From positions 3,038,001 through 3,102,000 of the forward strand of contig JANCIK010000006.1 of NCBI GenBank assembly GCA_028532985.1: a stretch of 64,000 nucleotides of DNA, written 5' to 3'. The notes under the pieces were generated by a model, which was not told where the DNA came from, did no database searches, and saw only the letters and a list, made by a program, of their open reading frames with translations. Of this stretch, positions 34,100 through 47,600 are shown piece by piece. Origin of the DNA: Stropharia rugosoannulata (taxonomy: Eukaryota > Basidiomycota > Agaricomycetes > Agaricales > Strophariaceae). A program made the position numbers and the translations under genes. Each line of letters opens with the position of its first letter. Within the stretch, counting starts at the first letter, position 1.

Positions 34100-35830
34100 T
34101 TACACGTCCCACTGGACATAAACCAACTCCTCCCTCCATGCTTCTCTGCCTTCCTTCCCGTCCTCAAGGCAGCAGTCCTTCTCGCATGAGAACACCAAAC
34201 ATGTCCCCCACTCCATACCCCGTTTCGCGTCCTTGTCTTCACCCTTGAGCGTCCTCTCCAACTCCTTGCGGCGCTCTTCATCAGTCAGCTTCTTGTCTTT
34301 GCCCGTCTCCTCCGCGGGTCGCAAAACATTGATCAGGTTCGGCATAAGCTGGCATTCGAACACCCTCGGCGAGTTGCATACGGGACACCGTGGTACGGCG
34401 GACGGGGTGTATTCCCGTTTCTGCGGCCGCACCACTTTAAAGTCGGGCTTTGTCACTGGAAGTGGCTCCCGCGCCGGGCTGGGCCACAGCAGATTGAAGG
34501 TTGCGTCGTGCGCGAAGGGCAATGGGGTGCCACTCAGTTCATACCTAAGAAAACGAAGCGTGCATGAGCATGCGTGCTTACTGCTTTATTAAATGAAGCA
34601 GAACCAACCTGACGCATTGCTCGCCCTCGTGCCTCACGCGGTTCATAAATCGCTCAAAGACGTGGTCGACCTCCATCGAATCTTCATATGTTTCTTTGGC
34701 CCAACTGATATCGCTGCCCTTTTTATCGTCGCCATCGAGGTCCTCAACTTGTACATCCTTAGGCAGCCGAGGCTTTTGCGGCGGAGAGATATATTCCGAC
34801 AGTGTGGACAGGTACAACGGTGGATACGATGGCGCAGACTTCCACGCAGACTCGCTTATTGAGGTAGCTGCGAGCGCAGTCAGTAGCTCTTCCTCAGTGT
34901 CGCTATCATTTCCGCCTGCCTCAGAACTGGCGTCCGCTTTCTCTTCAGGTTCATCTGCCGCCAAATTTGCGGGTTCCTAGAATAAATAGTTAGTCTCGGC
35001 GATCGACAAGACGACAGACAAGTCCTGAATCTGACACAAGTCTGTCTCAGGACCTTGTGCTGCAACAGTGATGGACGGGATCTTACCGAAGGTGAAGCAC
35101 CGAAAATTTGAGCGCCCAAGCCAAAAATAGGCGCGTTAGTGGCACCCTTGGTCCCCATCTACCAGAAACCATAGAAATATCAGCTCAAATCTCACAGACG
35201 GATATCTTAGCTGCGTACGGAGAACGGGTTTCCGCCGACAAAGTTTTTCCGCTGTGCCTCGAGCCGTGCCTGCTCTTTCTCGGCCTTTGCTTTCTCGCGG
35301 GCCAGCTCTAGCTGGCGCTGGCGCTTCCGTTCGAGCTTTGCGGCGTATTTTTCGTTGGTTCGGATTCCCCGGAATGCACGTACACTGTTGATTGAGTCAA
35401 TTGGATGTTAGTCCCCATAGTTATCCTCCGTTGGATCACAAAAGCGCACCTGCCATCTTTGCCCTGACACCCGGCACGCGCGCAGCCCCAGACGTACAGC
35501 GCACGATCCATTGGACTATTTTCAAAAGGACACCACATTTGGACAAGAAGCTCCATCGGATGGGAACATGATTTACAATGGGATGAAGATATTGGCGGTT
35601 CGCGTGAGGGTAGTAGGGCCTGTAGCAGGTATGAAGGTTCCTTTAGTCATAAGCTATAGAGAAGCTGAAAACGCTCGCACTGGGAGTCCTCCGATACGAG
35701 AAACTGCAGCATCGACCTTGTCCGCCTCGTCCTCCACATTTCCGTCCGGCACACCCAAGAGAACTGATGTTTCTACTTGGGAGAGTTCCTCTTCGTCCGA
35801 GTCTGACCAATCGTCTTCTGATCTAGGCAT
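34100..35830 (-). CDS. TSR4: PDCD2/TSR4-like ribosome-assembly protein
   Basis: The six exons are 35830-35681, 35640-35450, 35384-35219, 35158-35087, 34976-34609 and 34544-34100, closing in frame at 463 residues. The N-terminus is acidic (MPRSEDDWSDSDEEEL), followed by GGLP and a Cys-containing zinc-ribbon-like part: HCKSCSHPMELLVQMWCPFE, then ALYVWGCARAGCQ. A charged helix (KYAAKLERKRQRQLELAREK) follows. The C-terminal PDCD2_C domain has MNRVRHEGEQCVRY, FKVVRPQKREYTPSAVPRCP, CPVCNSPRVFECQLMPNL and a final FSCEKDCC. Yeast Tsr4 is a chaperone for ribosomal protein uS5 in the cytoplasm and is needed for 20S pre-rRNA maturation. Ancestry is clear; the gene symbol follows yeast usage. Confidence 0.92.
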
Positions 35831-37017
35831 TTCAGATTAAATTGCGTTGGTTGGTAAAGAGATAAACGAGTAAGTAATGAAAAGCTTTTACAGAGTTGGA
35901 CACTCGCGATCGTCGATAAATCAAATGCGAAGTCGCGATGTTTTTATTGAACACGTGATTCCCGGTCCGGTTTTGTGGCAATGCTGGTGTGCCCATCGTC
36001 GTCGTCTTCGACTGTCGACCTGCTGTCGACTCACCGAGTTAATAGGTTTCAACAAAGGTCAATCCGGGTATGTATCATTTGTTATATAGTTCTATTATCA
36101 TATACTAGTGAACATTTTCAGGTATAACATTAGACGCTTGTTAGACGCTCGACTTTCCTGAAGTTAGTATGTAGCTTCTTCAATCTGGAGAAGTGTCGAC
36201 GCGCGCGTTGATGCATGTACGAATAACGATGTATCAACGTTCAACCTTCACAGTCCCCATTGCCACGACTCCCTCGATACTTCTGCACCAAACTAAGGTA
36301 CAGTTTGCTGAAAGTAAAAGGAATTGTAGCGTGTCTTGACTGAACTGGCGCGAAGTCAATGCAAAAAAACATAGTTTCACTAGATAGGCCGCGTGACCGT
36401 TTTTGATAACCTTGGTAGCGACATGCATCTTTGATGATATGATTTAGGTGGAGCGACGAAGAAGGAAGAGAATAGCGGGGATAACATCAGACCCTCCTTA
36501 TTCATGATCGCTGGCAGCATAACACACGTTCGAATATCATTGCCGAAGTACGTACAACAAAATCTACCACCTGCTCACGAGATTTACCACCTGCTCAAGC
36601 ACCTTGAAGTTGCGCTGCTTAACCCTGTAAACCCAGAATCAGTCAAAGTTTCATAGAAAATGAAGTGAAGGCGATAAAAATCAGAATTGCATGAATGGTA
36701 TAAGTTTAGTGAGTCGTCACGTTCCGATGCGACAGAGAAACTCTGCCGCAACAGGTTCAGACTCGTCATCTAAATATCTCATCTTGTGAGAGGCAATGGA
36801 GGAGAGAACTTACGACGTAGGAAGTGGTTGAGAAAGAAACGCGACGGGATCGCGACTTTATAAAACTTCCCGAGGGTGCTGCCAAGCAGGGGCAAACACG
36901 AGATTGTGTCCAAATTGGGCAGATCTGACGGAGCCCTTTCTCCCCCGAAAGCTACATAAAGTATATCATAATAATTAGTGTGTATTTGGTCCGAGCACTC
37001 CTTCTTTCTTTACTTCC
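35831..37017. other. Intergenic between divergent genes
   Basis: This 1.2-kb spacer separates the PDCD2-like gene (-) and transcription factor copy 2 (+), so it should hold both promoters. Short open frames show no family signature. A C/T-rich tract precedes the TF start at 37001-37017. Confidence 0.5.
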
Positions 37018-40000
37018 ATGCCCTCCTCGCCGTCGTCGCGTGGCGAGGCGTCCCCGCCCGCCTCCAGCTCCCTCGTCATTCGCCAACCTAAGCGCCGGGG
37101 CGTCGCGCTCTCTTGTGCCGAGTGTCGGAGGTACGCACCATTCCGAGGTCCATGTTGTCAAGCTCATTCTGCTTACTGCTTGACCGCCACACAGACTGAA
37201 ACTCAAGTGAGCTTTGGCCACCTATATCATTCTCGCCCTCGTCTCATACCAGGCCTTCAGGTGCAGCCGTGCATTTCCTTGCAGGTATGCGTTTCACGGG
37301 CCCCATGCGCGCAGCTTTCGGGAGCTGATCATGATGTCGATCCATTGGCAGTAACTGCGTCAAAAAGGGTTGTGCAGCTATCTGTCCTGAAGGTTTGTTC
37401 TCCCGCATATGCCGCGTTTCCGCCCTTCCGCCATCAACTAACACTTGCTTACCTTGCTACCTTTGTAATACGCAGGCTCACTCACAACAGGGAAGGGGAA
37501 CAGGTGCGCCTTCAACGTGCATATATCTGTTTATTAAAGCTGATGCTATGCCCTACAGATTCGTTCTTGCAAATACCGAAGCTCTGCATGAGAAGATCAC
37601 CGTCCTTGCAAGCCGCGTTCGCCAACTTGAAGATGGCCTCGCGGATTCACATGCCCTTACATCTCATACACCACATCCCCTCCTCAGCCCAGAACTACTA
37701 CAGATAAAACGGCCACTAGAGCGAGAACGGCTTGATGTCCCCCAGGTGGAGGAGAAGCCAGAAACAGACGATAATATTGATTCTATGGGTTCTTTGTGGG
37801 TAACTTTTCTATCCAACTATTTTTTGCAGTCGTTTTCTCAGTAATTCAATTCGTGATGTCTACCGGCCTCCAGTTTAACTGGCAGCGCCCACAAAGCTGG
37901 GAGGTCCGGCAACCATATTGGTCACTGTTGAAACTTCTCTGCGTGCGATGCATCTCCCCACTACTTACGTCTATATTTACGTGGGTTTGATGACTGATTG
38001 GTGGTCCATCTAGATCCATATCCAACGATGGAAGGTCTACGTTCTTTGGGCGCGCTGCAAGCTCCTGGGTATGTCTCTCATCTGGCTTCATGTACAAGTA
38101 TATACTAAGCTATTGCAGTACCTCCTTCAGGTGAATATCACATGCAAAAAGCACACAGCTCACTTACGCGATTTAGAACGAGGAGGGTTCCGAGGATGAA
38201 GAAGACTCTTCGTCAAGTGTACACGACCTGCCCGAGCCGATGGATCCAGCGTGGCTAAACTACACTTTTCCGTTCAGTCCACCACTAGGCAAATCGCGTC
38301 AGCAAATATGGCAAGGACTCCTCCAACTACTACCCTCGCTCGATGTGGCTCGATCATTGACATCCATTTATTTTAGAAATGCAGCATGGATGTATGTGAA
38401 TATGTTTAAATGCTTTGATGTACGGTCCTTACGTGGTTGCAGGTATACCCCCGTGTCGGAAGATGATTTTATGGAAACCATCCTGCGACCGCTCTACGAA
38501 TCCGACAACTTCCTTGAACCTCTTGCTTCACACAGGATGTCCGTCTTCTGGATGGTCCTAGCTATAGGTGTGCTAGTCGACCTCGACCGACCTGCCCATG
38601 CACCAGAAGCGATGAAGTTGTACCACTACGGGCGGGCAGCCCTCTCTATTGATTCAGTGCTTGATGAACAATCAATCACTGGTATCCAGGCTTTGGTGCG
38701 TAGCGGCGTTCTGATGTCCTTTATTTACACTAACGCTGAACATATATAGTTGCTCATATGTCACTTTATGTTTTTATCCGAAATTTCAAGCGCCCGATGG
38801 GTAATCATGGGTATAGCGGTAAAGCTCGCACAAAGTGTAAGTCATCTAATTTTGAATTGAGGTTGGCACATCTAGCAATCTATATGACATGATGATTTGC
38901 GACGCGCGCATCAGCGCGTTTACCTTGCGTCTTGTCATTTTGTGCGTATTCCAGGTTGCCCGTGCTTCTACATCCACGCTGGTTTACGTTTCATGACGCC
39001 TCAATTACCTCTTTCATTCTTCTCTTTCCTACGATCTGTGCGGCTTTAGACGCCCCCATCGTCATTACCTCGCCTCTAATGCAGGCGGTCAATTGTATTT
39101 CGCATTCTGCCGAGTTTATGCCTGTTTTGGAGCACGAGCGCTGATTTGTTTCACGTTTCTGAATTGCTGCAGATTGGACTTCGTACGTGTCTCCTTTCAT
39201 TTGCGCTTACGCTCACGTATACTCATCGCTCTACTTTTCTCGCCGACAGATCGCGACAGCGGCAAGTGGAACTTGGACTCTGACCAGACTCTCAAGCGTC
39301 GTGCTGTGTTTCACGAACTTCTTACTTACGATTCTTGGCAGGTTGGTATCTTTCCATCAGAGACATTCTTTGTTGTATTGATCCGGCATACTATTGTAGA
39401 GCTTAACATTCGGTCGACCTCCATCCCTATCTTCTGTGCATATCGACAACCAGTTACCACACGACACAACTAAAAATGAAGATGGCGATGTTGAAATGAG
39501 CTGTGCGTGACTTTAATACTTGTCTGTATGTGGTTATTGGTATTAATGGCTGTTATAGTCGCTGCTTGGAAGCACCGATATTCAGCACAATGCCTGAGCG
39601 TTGTCCACGATCAGGCTTTTGGCGCGCGGACACCTAATTACAAACTCATCCAGGAACTTGACAAAAAAGTACGGACTTGGTATGTTCCGCCGAGTCTGCA
39701 GGTACCCGGCTTCGGAGGAGCCAAGCCAGCATCCGCGGAAGTCGAACAACCGAGTGTGCAGTTGACCATGCAACGATATATTACCTTTGCAATCAAGGAG
39801 ATGAGTAAGTGGTTGAAATGTGTACTTACGTGGGCTGACTTTCACCTCATTATGAAGCACTATTTTACATGCACCGCGGGTTCTTTGCACAAGCATTGGA
39901 GGACAATCCTAGTGATCCTATGGGAAGCAAATATTCACCGTCGGTTTTGGCTGCGTATTCGAGCGCAACATCGTTTGTGGGGCTCATTGAAAGTCTATAC

Positions 40001-40971
40001 AATCAGCATCCACAACTTACAGAGCGCATGTGGTTTTTGTTCACACATGTTTTCTCGTGTGCGGTGAGTAATGGAGCTTGGTGTTCTGGATGATTACTCA
40101 TAAGTTTCTGCTACTTAGATTGTATTAGGTTCTATCGCACAAAAATCACAAATGGGGCTGTCGCGCTCAGCGCTATCGCATCTGGACTCAGCCTATCATT
40201 TGTTTACGCGGGTCACTGACCACGCGCGCGCAGGAAAAATTCTGGTGTGTACTATTCTTTTACCCTCCGGTCAATTGTATTATGTGACCTAATACTCTGG
40301 TTTGTGTCTAGCCAATACTCTCGAAACTGCGGGACCGCGCACACGCCGCTCAGGCGAGTACTTCACTCCCCCTGCAACCTTCTGAGACGGCCACGCGTCT
40401 CTCCTTCTATGGGCCTAAGATCAAGAGTGAAATGGAAGAACTCTCTGCTCTAGGTGGTGTGACGCGACTCGTTGCACGGCGCTCTTCGTCCTCTCCGTCG
40501 GTGTCTTCCGCATCCCCACAACTGCAGAGCGCGAGCGCGGGCCCGAGCGGTACTGCCAGCACGGCGTCGCCCACGCTCGCAGAGTCGGTGACATTCCTTG
40601 CACAGCAGACGGACAACGGGAGCCCTGCTGCATGGCAAAATTATACGACCATGCAGAGCTTTAGCATGAACGAATATTTCAACAACGATAACGGCGCCGG
40701 GGTCGGTATGGTCGCCGAGCAGCCGGAACTGGGTATGATGTACCAGCTTTCGGGGCAACAGCAGCAGCAGCAGCACTCACAACACCAGTCACAACATCAT
40801 CAACAGCAGATGTACCATACGGGGATGCCTATGGACATGACCGGTGGGTACTACGGTGGCAATGGGTACCCTCCCGGGTTCGGGAGTATGACGGGCGGCT
40901 ATCAGCAGTCGCTGACGCCCCCGCACGATCTGCAGGACTCGTGGCAGAACTTAATGGCACAGTACAAGTGA
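37018..40971 (+). CDS. Zn2Cys6 fungal transcription factor (copy 2)
   Basis: The eighteen exons are 37018-37130, 37195-37206, 37261-37284, 37352-37392, 37476-37503, 37559-37795, 38014-38068, 38119-38130, 38177-38391, 38443-38695, 38750-38836, 39173-39182, 39250-39341, 39400-39502, 39559-39804, 39858-40063, 40119-40244 and 40312-40971, in frame, for 839 residues. The zinc cluster reads CAECRRLKLKCSRAFPCSNC then VKKGCAAICPEG, followed by SLTTGKGNRFVLA and a leucine-heptad coiled coil. The middle-homology domain has RDSGKWNLD, YDSWQ, LTFGRPPSL and AWKHRYSAQCL. The tail is Ser/Gln-rich with a QQQQQ run and MTGGYQQSLTPP. It is a paralogue of the gene at 21629-24999; four extra introns split segments that are continuous there. 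Microexons of 12, 24, 12 and 10 nt make it hard for gene finders. Targets unknown. Confidence 0.92.
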
Positions 40972-41450
40972 TACGTTCCCACGCTTCGCGTCCTGATAGC
41001 GATTGTCTGATTATTGCATATGCTCTCTGGCGGTATGGTTTCTTATGCACTACCTCCCCGCCTGCCGTATTTGTGGCACGGTGTATATTTTCCCGCTTTC
41101 TGCGAGACTCATTTATTGTCCTCGCTATTCCGTGCTTTTTTTTCTTTTCTTGCTATATTTATATATCTACGTATGTTAATCTTGCGCTCCCAGAAGTACT
41201 GTACCGTTCCTGATCTACTTTGCCTGCGTAGTTGTCATTACCTTAACATTTCTTGCTCTATTAGTGTGGAATTCTCTTGTTTTTTTTCGAGTTACAGTAC
41301 ATATGTTTTACTACTGAGTCTGCATGATACCTGCATATTTTAAATTGACTGTCAATCCACCAGGCTGAGGCCGCCTGCAATCTTACGAACTCCAAGTCAA
41401 AGAGTAACTAGAGGCGTTACGCGTTACCTCTCAAGAGGACGTCTTTCATT
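40972..41450. other. Intergenic between convergent genes
   Basis: Holds the 3' ends of transcription factor copy 2 (+) and the mannanase (-). T-rich around 41130-41300. Nothing else seen. Confidence 0.55.
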
Positions 41451-43600
41451 TCAGTTGTTCCTTGCTTTCAACTGGGTGGTAGCTGTTTTGAGTACGGGGT
41501 ATACAGCTCCGTCTGGGTAGACGGCGTATCCGTCGTTGGGAGTATCACCGCTGTGATGAGGATTAACTGGTGAGCAGATACCATAACTTTTCAGGGATAA
41601 AGCTTCACATACGTTGTGAAATGAGATCCAGCTTGCCTAAAATTTGGTATTAAATATTAGCCCTCCTACTATTGGCAATGAAACGACAAATCCTTACCAG
41701 ATGAGCTCCCCGGTCAGCCCTGAAGACACGACCTCGTTCAGCCACGTCGTGTAAATGGTAGCTTGGTTGTCAGTGACACCAAACTCCTCGATGATCACGG
41801 GCTTGTTCGCGTTCTTCATAGAGGTGGCGTGGTCGGCGATCCACTGCGTTCCCCAGGCAGATTCGTTCCCGCCTTGGCCCCAGCTGGTTGGGTAAGACTA
41901 CGAGTCATTGTAAGTATTTAATTATTAAATTGTTGAAGGAAGGTTGGTCTTACATGGAACGTCCCGAAGTCGATGCTCGAGATGGCGAGGTTGATGTTGA
42001 AGTCGATGCCTTCGCTTCCCCTGGCGAAGGTGTTATTAAATTAAATTCGGCTTAGGCAATATAAGGCTGGGTGTGTATATACGTACTGGTACGGGTAGGT
42101 CGGTGCGCTGGGCTCGTTGTAGAAGCCCTCGTCACCGACAGCGACGAGGTGGTTGGGGTCGATGGACTTGATGAACGCCGACATCTCCTTTATCCACGCG
42201 GTGATGGTGGCAGTTGTGCACGTTCCTGTGGAAGTTCTGCGCGTTTTCTTGGTTCAGATATTTGAACGAAATATGGTACTTAAACAACGTACCCTGTGCT
42301 TCCTGTGCACCTGGGCTCATTCGCAAGCTCCCATCCCATGATGGTGGGCTCGTTGACGTATCTGCCGACGAATGTGCTGACATAGTTCTTGTACGCAGCC
42401 TGAGGATAAAAGTATCAGAACAGTTCCTTTACTTTTTAACAAGCTTTTGTGCTCACCAAAACGGTTGCGTCGGTGTAGAAGAGGTCGTGGTTGGGAGAGT
42501 TGAGGATCTGCTTTACGTAGACATCCATGCCACCGTAGTCGGACCAGTTGTTGGTCCTTCAATCAAAGCTGTAAGTATTAGCTCTACAGCTACGGGATAG
42601 AATATACTTACAGAGCCACAATAAGGCGAATGCCGTTCGCTTTGGCGGCAGCCACAACGTTGTCTACCGAACGGCATCAGTAACCATCACATCGGGTGAT
42701 ATTCAATAAAAGTCCCACCGAAGTTCTCCAGCCCAGTAGGACCAGTGTTGACAGTCGGCGTGCTGCCCGACCAGCTCTGGTAGTAGTCTCCGCTCGGGCT
42801 TGTCACCTCATTGAAGCCCCTGCAAGGACAAAGACGCATTAGGCAAGCTCAGAGCCATATATGGAAAACAACGCCAAGCGGACCGCACGGCAATCATTGC
42901 GTCGCCCACGCACGGCGGTCGCGCTATGCGCTATGCTGCTGCGCTGATCCAATGCACTACGTATGCTACAAGGAAGAACTTACCAGGTGCGCACGACTGT
43001 CGCGCCTGTACCTGCAATGTCCGAGAACGCCTGGTTCATCTGAGTCGTGGAGTACCCCATCAGGCCGACCCAGTACGAGTTCTCACTGCGTAGAATCAGA
43101 ATTAATAGGTCAGTTCATGCCATGCCATCAAATCAAGGCGTTGGAAAGAAATAACGTACCCGGCGACGGTGAACGGAGCACTGTTCAGCGTGAACGAAGT
43201 TCCGGACGCCTTTACGAAGCCAGTCGCGGACGGGGGCGCTGCGGTCGAAGTAGGCGCAGTTGAGCTTGCCGTTTTGGAGGTAGACGCGGGCGCAGTTGTA
43301 GAAGACGACGACTGTGTGGATGTAGGGGCCGGTGCGGGGGTGGAGGATACAGTCGCTGCGCCCGGGAGGCACTGCGAGTAGTACGGGTTCTGCACCTGGC
43401 AGGTCGTCCCCGCCGCGCAGGCTGTCATAAAAAGTGAAATCACATTCAGAACGTCTTCGCGGGGGAGAAGTGAAAAAACATCACATACAAGTATCTCCGG
43501 TATAGTTAATACCACCACATTGGCCCCATTCTGGGACTGTGGCGAGGACGGACGGCAGAACGAGAGCTAAGGCAACGGCGCTTGCTGTGAGCTTGAACAT
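41451..43600 (-). CDS. Secreted CBM1-GH5 endo-beta-1,4-mannanase
   Basis: The twelve exons are 43600-43489, 43421-43160, 43085-42984, 42819-42719, 42663-42612, 42556-42457, 42399-42293, 42236-42087, 42020-41954, 41897-41698, 41636-41613 and 41550-41451, closing at 458 residues. A signal peptide ([20 protein letters not shown]) leads into a fungal cellulose-binding CBM1 ([13 protein letters not shown], then CAAGTTCQ and NPYYSQCL), a Ser/Thr/Pro linker and a GH5 subfamily-7-type catalytic domain. Hallmarks are [27 protein letters not shown] with the probable acid/base Glu near residue 271, [15 protein letters not shown] and KPVIIEEFG with the probable nucleophile Glu near residue 389. It should cut the mannan backbone of plant hemicellulose while held to cellulose. 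The CBM1 is split by intron 1. Confidence 0.95.
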
Positions 43601-43645
43601 GGCAAATTCGAGTTCGAATACTGACGTGAAATGCGTCATGGACGC

Positions 43646-43652
43646 TTTTATA
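43646..43652 (-). promoter_or_regulatory. Putative TATA box of the mannanase gene
   Basis: TATAAAA on the minus strand, about 45 bp before the ATG at 43600. Position and sequence fit a core promoter; no experimental support. Confidence 0.5.
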
Positions 43653-44682
43653 CGACTCTCATTCCGATGGGCGTACCAGAGCTGTCTGGCAGAGATTCGG
43701 ATATTCTTCGCTTTCGGGATCCTGCAAAATTGACCCGTAATAATCAACTGCATTTGGTGATATAAGGACACAGTATTAGTATCTCTTGTGAATGGCCATC
43801 CAGAGTGAGTTATATATTTAGGAAAGCAGTTGACTGTATAGACGCAAGCACTCTTTTATGTTTACAACGAAAATAAAGATTCTCAGTCATGATTCATTGC
43901 TCTTCACGTCATTAGGTACGCATTATCATATGATTTAAAAGTGTCATAAGACGGCAACAGGAGAAGACTAGTCCGGACAACGACGTGGCCTTTCGACCAA
44001 CAGTCATTATCATCATCCATTATAGCGCGTCTGGTGACAATGTCTATGACCTTGTTTGTCGTCACTCTCGCTTCGCTTGATGAAATGCGGCATATCTTGT
44101 GGGAAGAAATGGACTGATACAAAAACATGGCGCTCCAGCACTTTGAGTAGTTTTTATCACGTTCGAAATAACCATCTTCTGCTGGCAGTTATTCACAGCA
44201 TCGGCCCGGGCTGCAATATACCATCTTGTACGGAATGTAGACAATTGCTAGCCGTGCTGCATGTAAACCCGGTATATTTAGTAGTAGTAAAGTTACCACT
44301 GGAGAAAAGAGTAGGCAAGGTTATCATGATAGGTGTGAGTCCACAGAGCGAGTATATAGAAAGTTACTATACACAATCATGTACCGGCGGGCCAATATCA
44401 CAAACACTGAAGAATAGAAAGGGGATACTCAATACTCAGATCAGTTATGCGAAGCGCCGTATCTCTGCGAGGCGCCAGCGGAATCTACAACTCTTTCTGC
44501 TCCGCTTCTCGCCTTTTCTTTCGCAATATTCTGCTGAACCTGGACATGCTTTTTAGAATGAACAGGGTGAGATTGAGAGTGGCGACGGGGCTGATGCCCA
44601 ACTTGGGTGCCATCGTCTTGCATCGTGAACCTAGACGTCGAGCTAATTGAGCTGCGATAGACAAAAATGTAAAAAATGCAAC
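43653..44682. other. Intergenic upstream of mannanase
   Basis: Should include the mannanase promoter and the 3' region of the HAM1-like gene. An open frame at 44441-44701 (-) overlaps the end of the HAM1-like gene and could be an alternative 3' extension (see that entry). No other gene recognised. Confidence 0.5.
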
Positions 44683-47600
44683 TCACGCTTCGCTCTTCCA
44701 TTCGTCGGGCTCCATAGACGGGTGTCCCCCAACCGCTACTCCGTGGCCTCTGGAAGCACCGCCAGCCGAGGACAAGATACCCCCGCTACTACTGATGGGC
44801 TGACCGCCAACCTCGCCCCGCGCCATGTCCTGCATCTCTGCAGTGCGATTGACCCAGCCAGACGGATGACCTTGGCCAGCGAAGAGGGAGTCGCGCTTGT
44901 TGGACACCACCTTGAACTGACTGTGGGATGGGCTTGTACCTGGAGGAGGTTCCTCCTTGCCTTGCTTAGTTTGGCTGAATATCTTCAGATGGCGGGTGGT
45001 AAGCATCGGGAGAGGACGGCGACCACGAGACGAGACGAGACTCACCTGTCTCAGTGCCTCCCCTTTATTGTCCGACTTCATTCCTTCGCCCACTTTACCC
45101 TTCACAGAGACCAGCGAGCCATCGATGTACTCGAAGAAAGTGCGCAGGCCGTCTCCGACAACCTTCTCAATCTGTCTCTTGATAAGGCCCGTTGCCAGAG
45201 GTCCAAGTGTCTTGTACAAGAAATCATGTTTTGATTCTCGGATCGAGAACTTGAGCGAGTCCACCTTGACATGGACTCTGCGGACCTTGAACATCGACGA
45301 AGGGTCTTTGTTCGAAGATACGAGCTCGACAGTAGCCTGCAAAAAAATTCAATGTATGGTAACAATTGTGAAACGGCAGACATACACTGAGTCCTGTTCC
45401 ACCGAGAACGACGTCTGCAATTCCCGAGTCCTTCATCCTAGGAAGGCCAGTCTTCTTACGATAATAAAAGGCTACATCCCGCATGTCTGCCTGGATCTGC
45501 TGCAAGTGAACTTTCACATGGTGTTGCGTCATGTCCGGGATGCTGGCATAAGGCGAAAACTTGACATAGTTGTTCGTCTCCATCGCCACGATGTTGGGAA
45601 ACATGTTGCGTCCTTGCAAAGTAAGATTTTCAATCACGAGGTCCAGACTATCATCGGTGTACTCCACGCGGGGAATGGGGACATATCCGACCTTTAAAAG
45701 GAGCAATAAGTACAACATAATCATATACGTTGAAAAGAACAATGTACCTGGTCGATTATAGCGGGAAGGATGACTTTTCGAATGTCGTGCCAAAGCTCAG
45801 GTTTGAACTTGAGGTTTCCCTCGGTGTCGAACAATAAGTCTTTAGCAAGATTGCTCCAATCCTTGCCGAACTGGCGATTGATCTAAGGCAGATGGAACAG
45901 ATGAATACAGCAGAATGATTATATAGGCAAACCGGACTCACTGGGTCCTCCCGCATTCCACTGAACCAAGAGCCCACGCTGTCGAACAGACGACTGAAGT
46001 GGTCTCTATATTTGTCGTCGTAGAAACGGCTACCGGACACTCGCAACTTCTCTCCCTGCCTTCCACACCTTTCATCCATGACATAACCCGGTACGAGGAG
46101 AACCTAATAATTTAAGGAATGTATATACTCAGCTCATATCTTATACTGTACTAGACACGATCACCGACCTTCTTGAGGTACTCCGAGGATTCTTGGAACC
46201 AATAGCGCAGATCTGGATCGCGGCGGGAGTCGTCCACCAGAGCATCAATAGCGTCTGTGACGACACTCATGCTATTGCCGTTGGCAAACCTCTCCAGAAG
46301 CGTACGCAATTCAGCAAGAACATACTTCAAATTTGGATCCTGGTGATTGATTTGTGAGGAATACGTTTGCGGGACCCAGCAAAATAGGCGTACCATATCG
46401 TGAGCAGCACGTTTACTAGTCCCTGCGGTGCTCAGTCCATGTTGAACATATCTTTCGACGAACGATATGAGCCACTTCATCGATCCTTGATAGTCATCAT
46501 GATTCTGGCATTCTAACAAGACCTGCAGGATAAATAGAATAAACAACTATGAAGAGCGCATACGTGGATTTGCGTACCTTTTTCCCTCGGAAGATGAATT
46601 GGTCGCGCCGTTCTTTGGGGAAGTACTCGTCGCTGAAGAATGACTTAGCACGCTGCTTGCGTTCATTTGCTTTGCCCTTGATTTCGTTCGCTTTGTCCTT
46701 AGATTGACCAGGCATATTATCCTTTACATTGTCCTGGTTTACTATCAGCGAAGTTCGGGAGAGGCAAGACAGATAATGAACGCACCCGGAACTGCCTCAT
46801 CTTGCCTTTCATACCCCCTTTCTTCGCCTGGATAGCGTCGTCATCACCGGCTTCTCTCGATTGCTGAAGTTCATGTCCTTGCTGCATCCCCTGATCCCTC
46901 ATTCCTGCCACTTTCTCCTTCGCCCCTTGCGCGCCGCCCATCTTATCCCTCATCCCTTGCATAAGACCGCCCGCCATCTCAGTCGCCTTACCCTTCGCAT
47001 CGCCTGTACCACTGAACTTACCAGTCGATCTCTGTTCTCCACCTTCTTCACGGTAAATTTCAGCTGCATCATCCTTCGGATGGGCTTTCATGCCACCGAC
47101 CCCAGGTATGTGACCTTCCAAGATGGGTGTTTCATGAGGGCCAATTTTGCGGCCACCTTCAGTGACAAACTCGTTCTCGGGGGCAGGTTTATTAACGTTG
47201 TCAAGGGCTGCTTTAGACGGGGCAATTGCGGTGGCGGCTTTGCCTGCGCCTAGAGACAGCAGGTCTCTTCCTACGATAGAGAAGTCACTAAGCAGCTTGC
47301 GAACTTCGCTGTTTGTCAAGACCAAGGTGAGTAATGTGCGGAGGTGCTTGACAGCTATAGTAAGGAAGTCAGGACGTTGCATAAAAGGAGGCGACAATTG
47401 TACACACCTTCATCACGGTCTCCTTGGTCTCCCATACTTTTCCCTGCTGGTATGTCTCTGTCAAAGGGACTCCCAGCTGAGCTTAGCCTCCAGGTCAGGT
47501 CCTGTATCATCTCGTCCGCATTCTTCTCCATGACCATATATCGAAACGTCGCTATTACATCTTTGACGCCTTGAATCATGCGTTTTCCTTCTGAGGATAG

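Noticed and set aside
44441..44701. Extra C-terminal exon of the HAM1-like protein
   Set aside because: A GTGAGT donor and CAG acceptor exist, but the added Ser/Gln-rich tail has no family support; the simple stop at 44683 was preferred.
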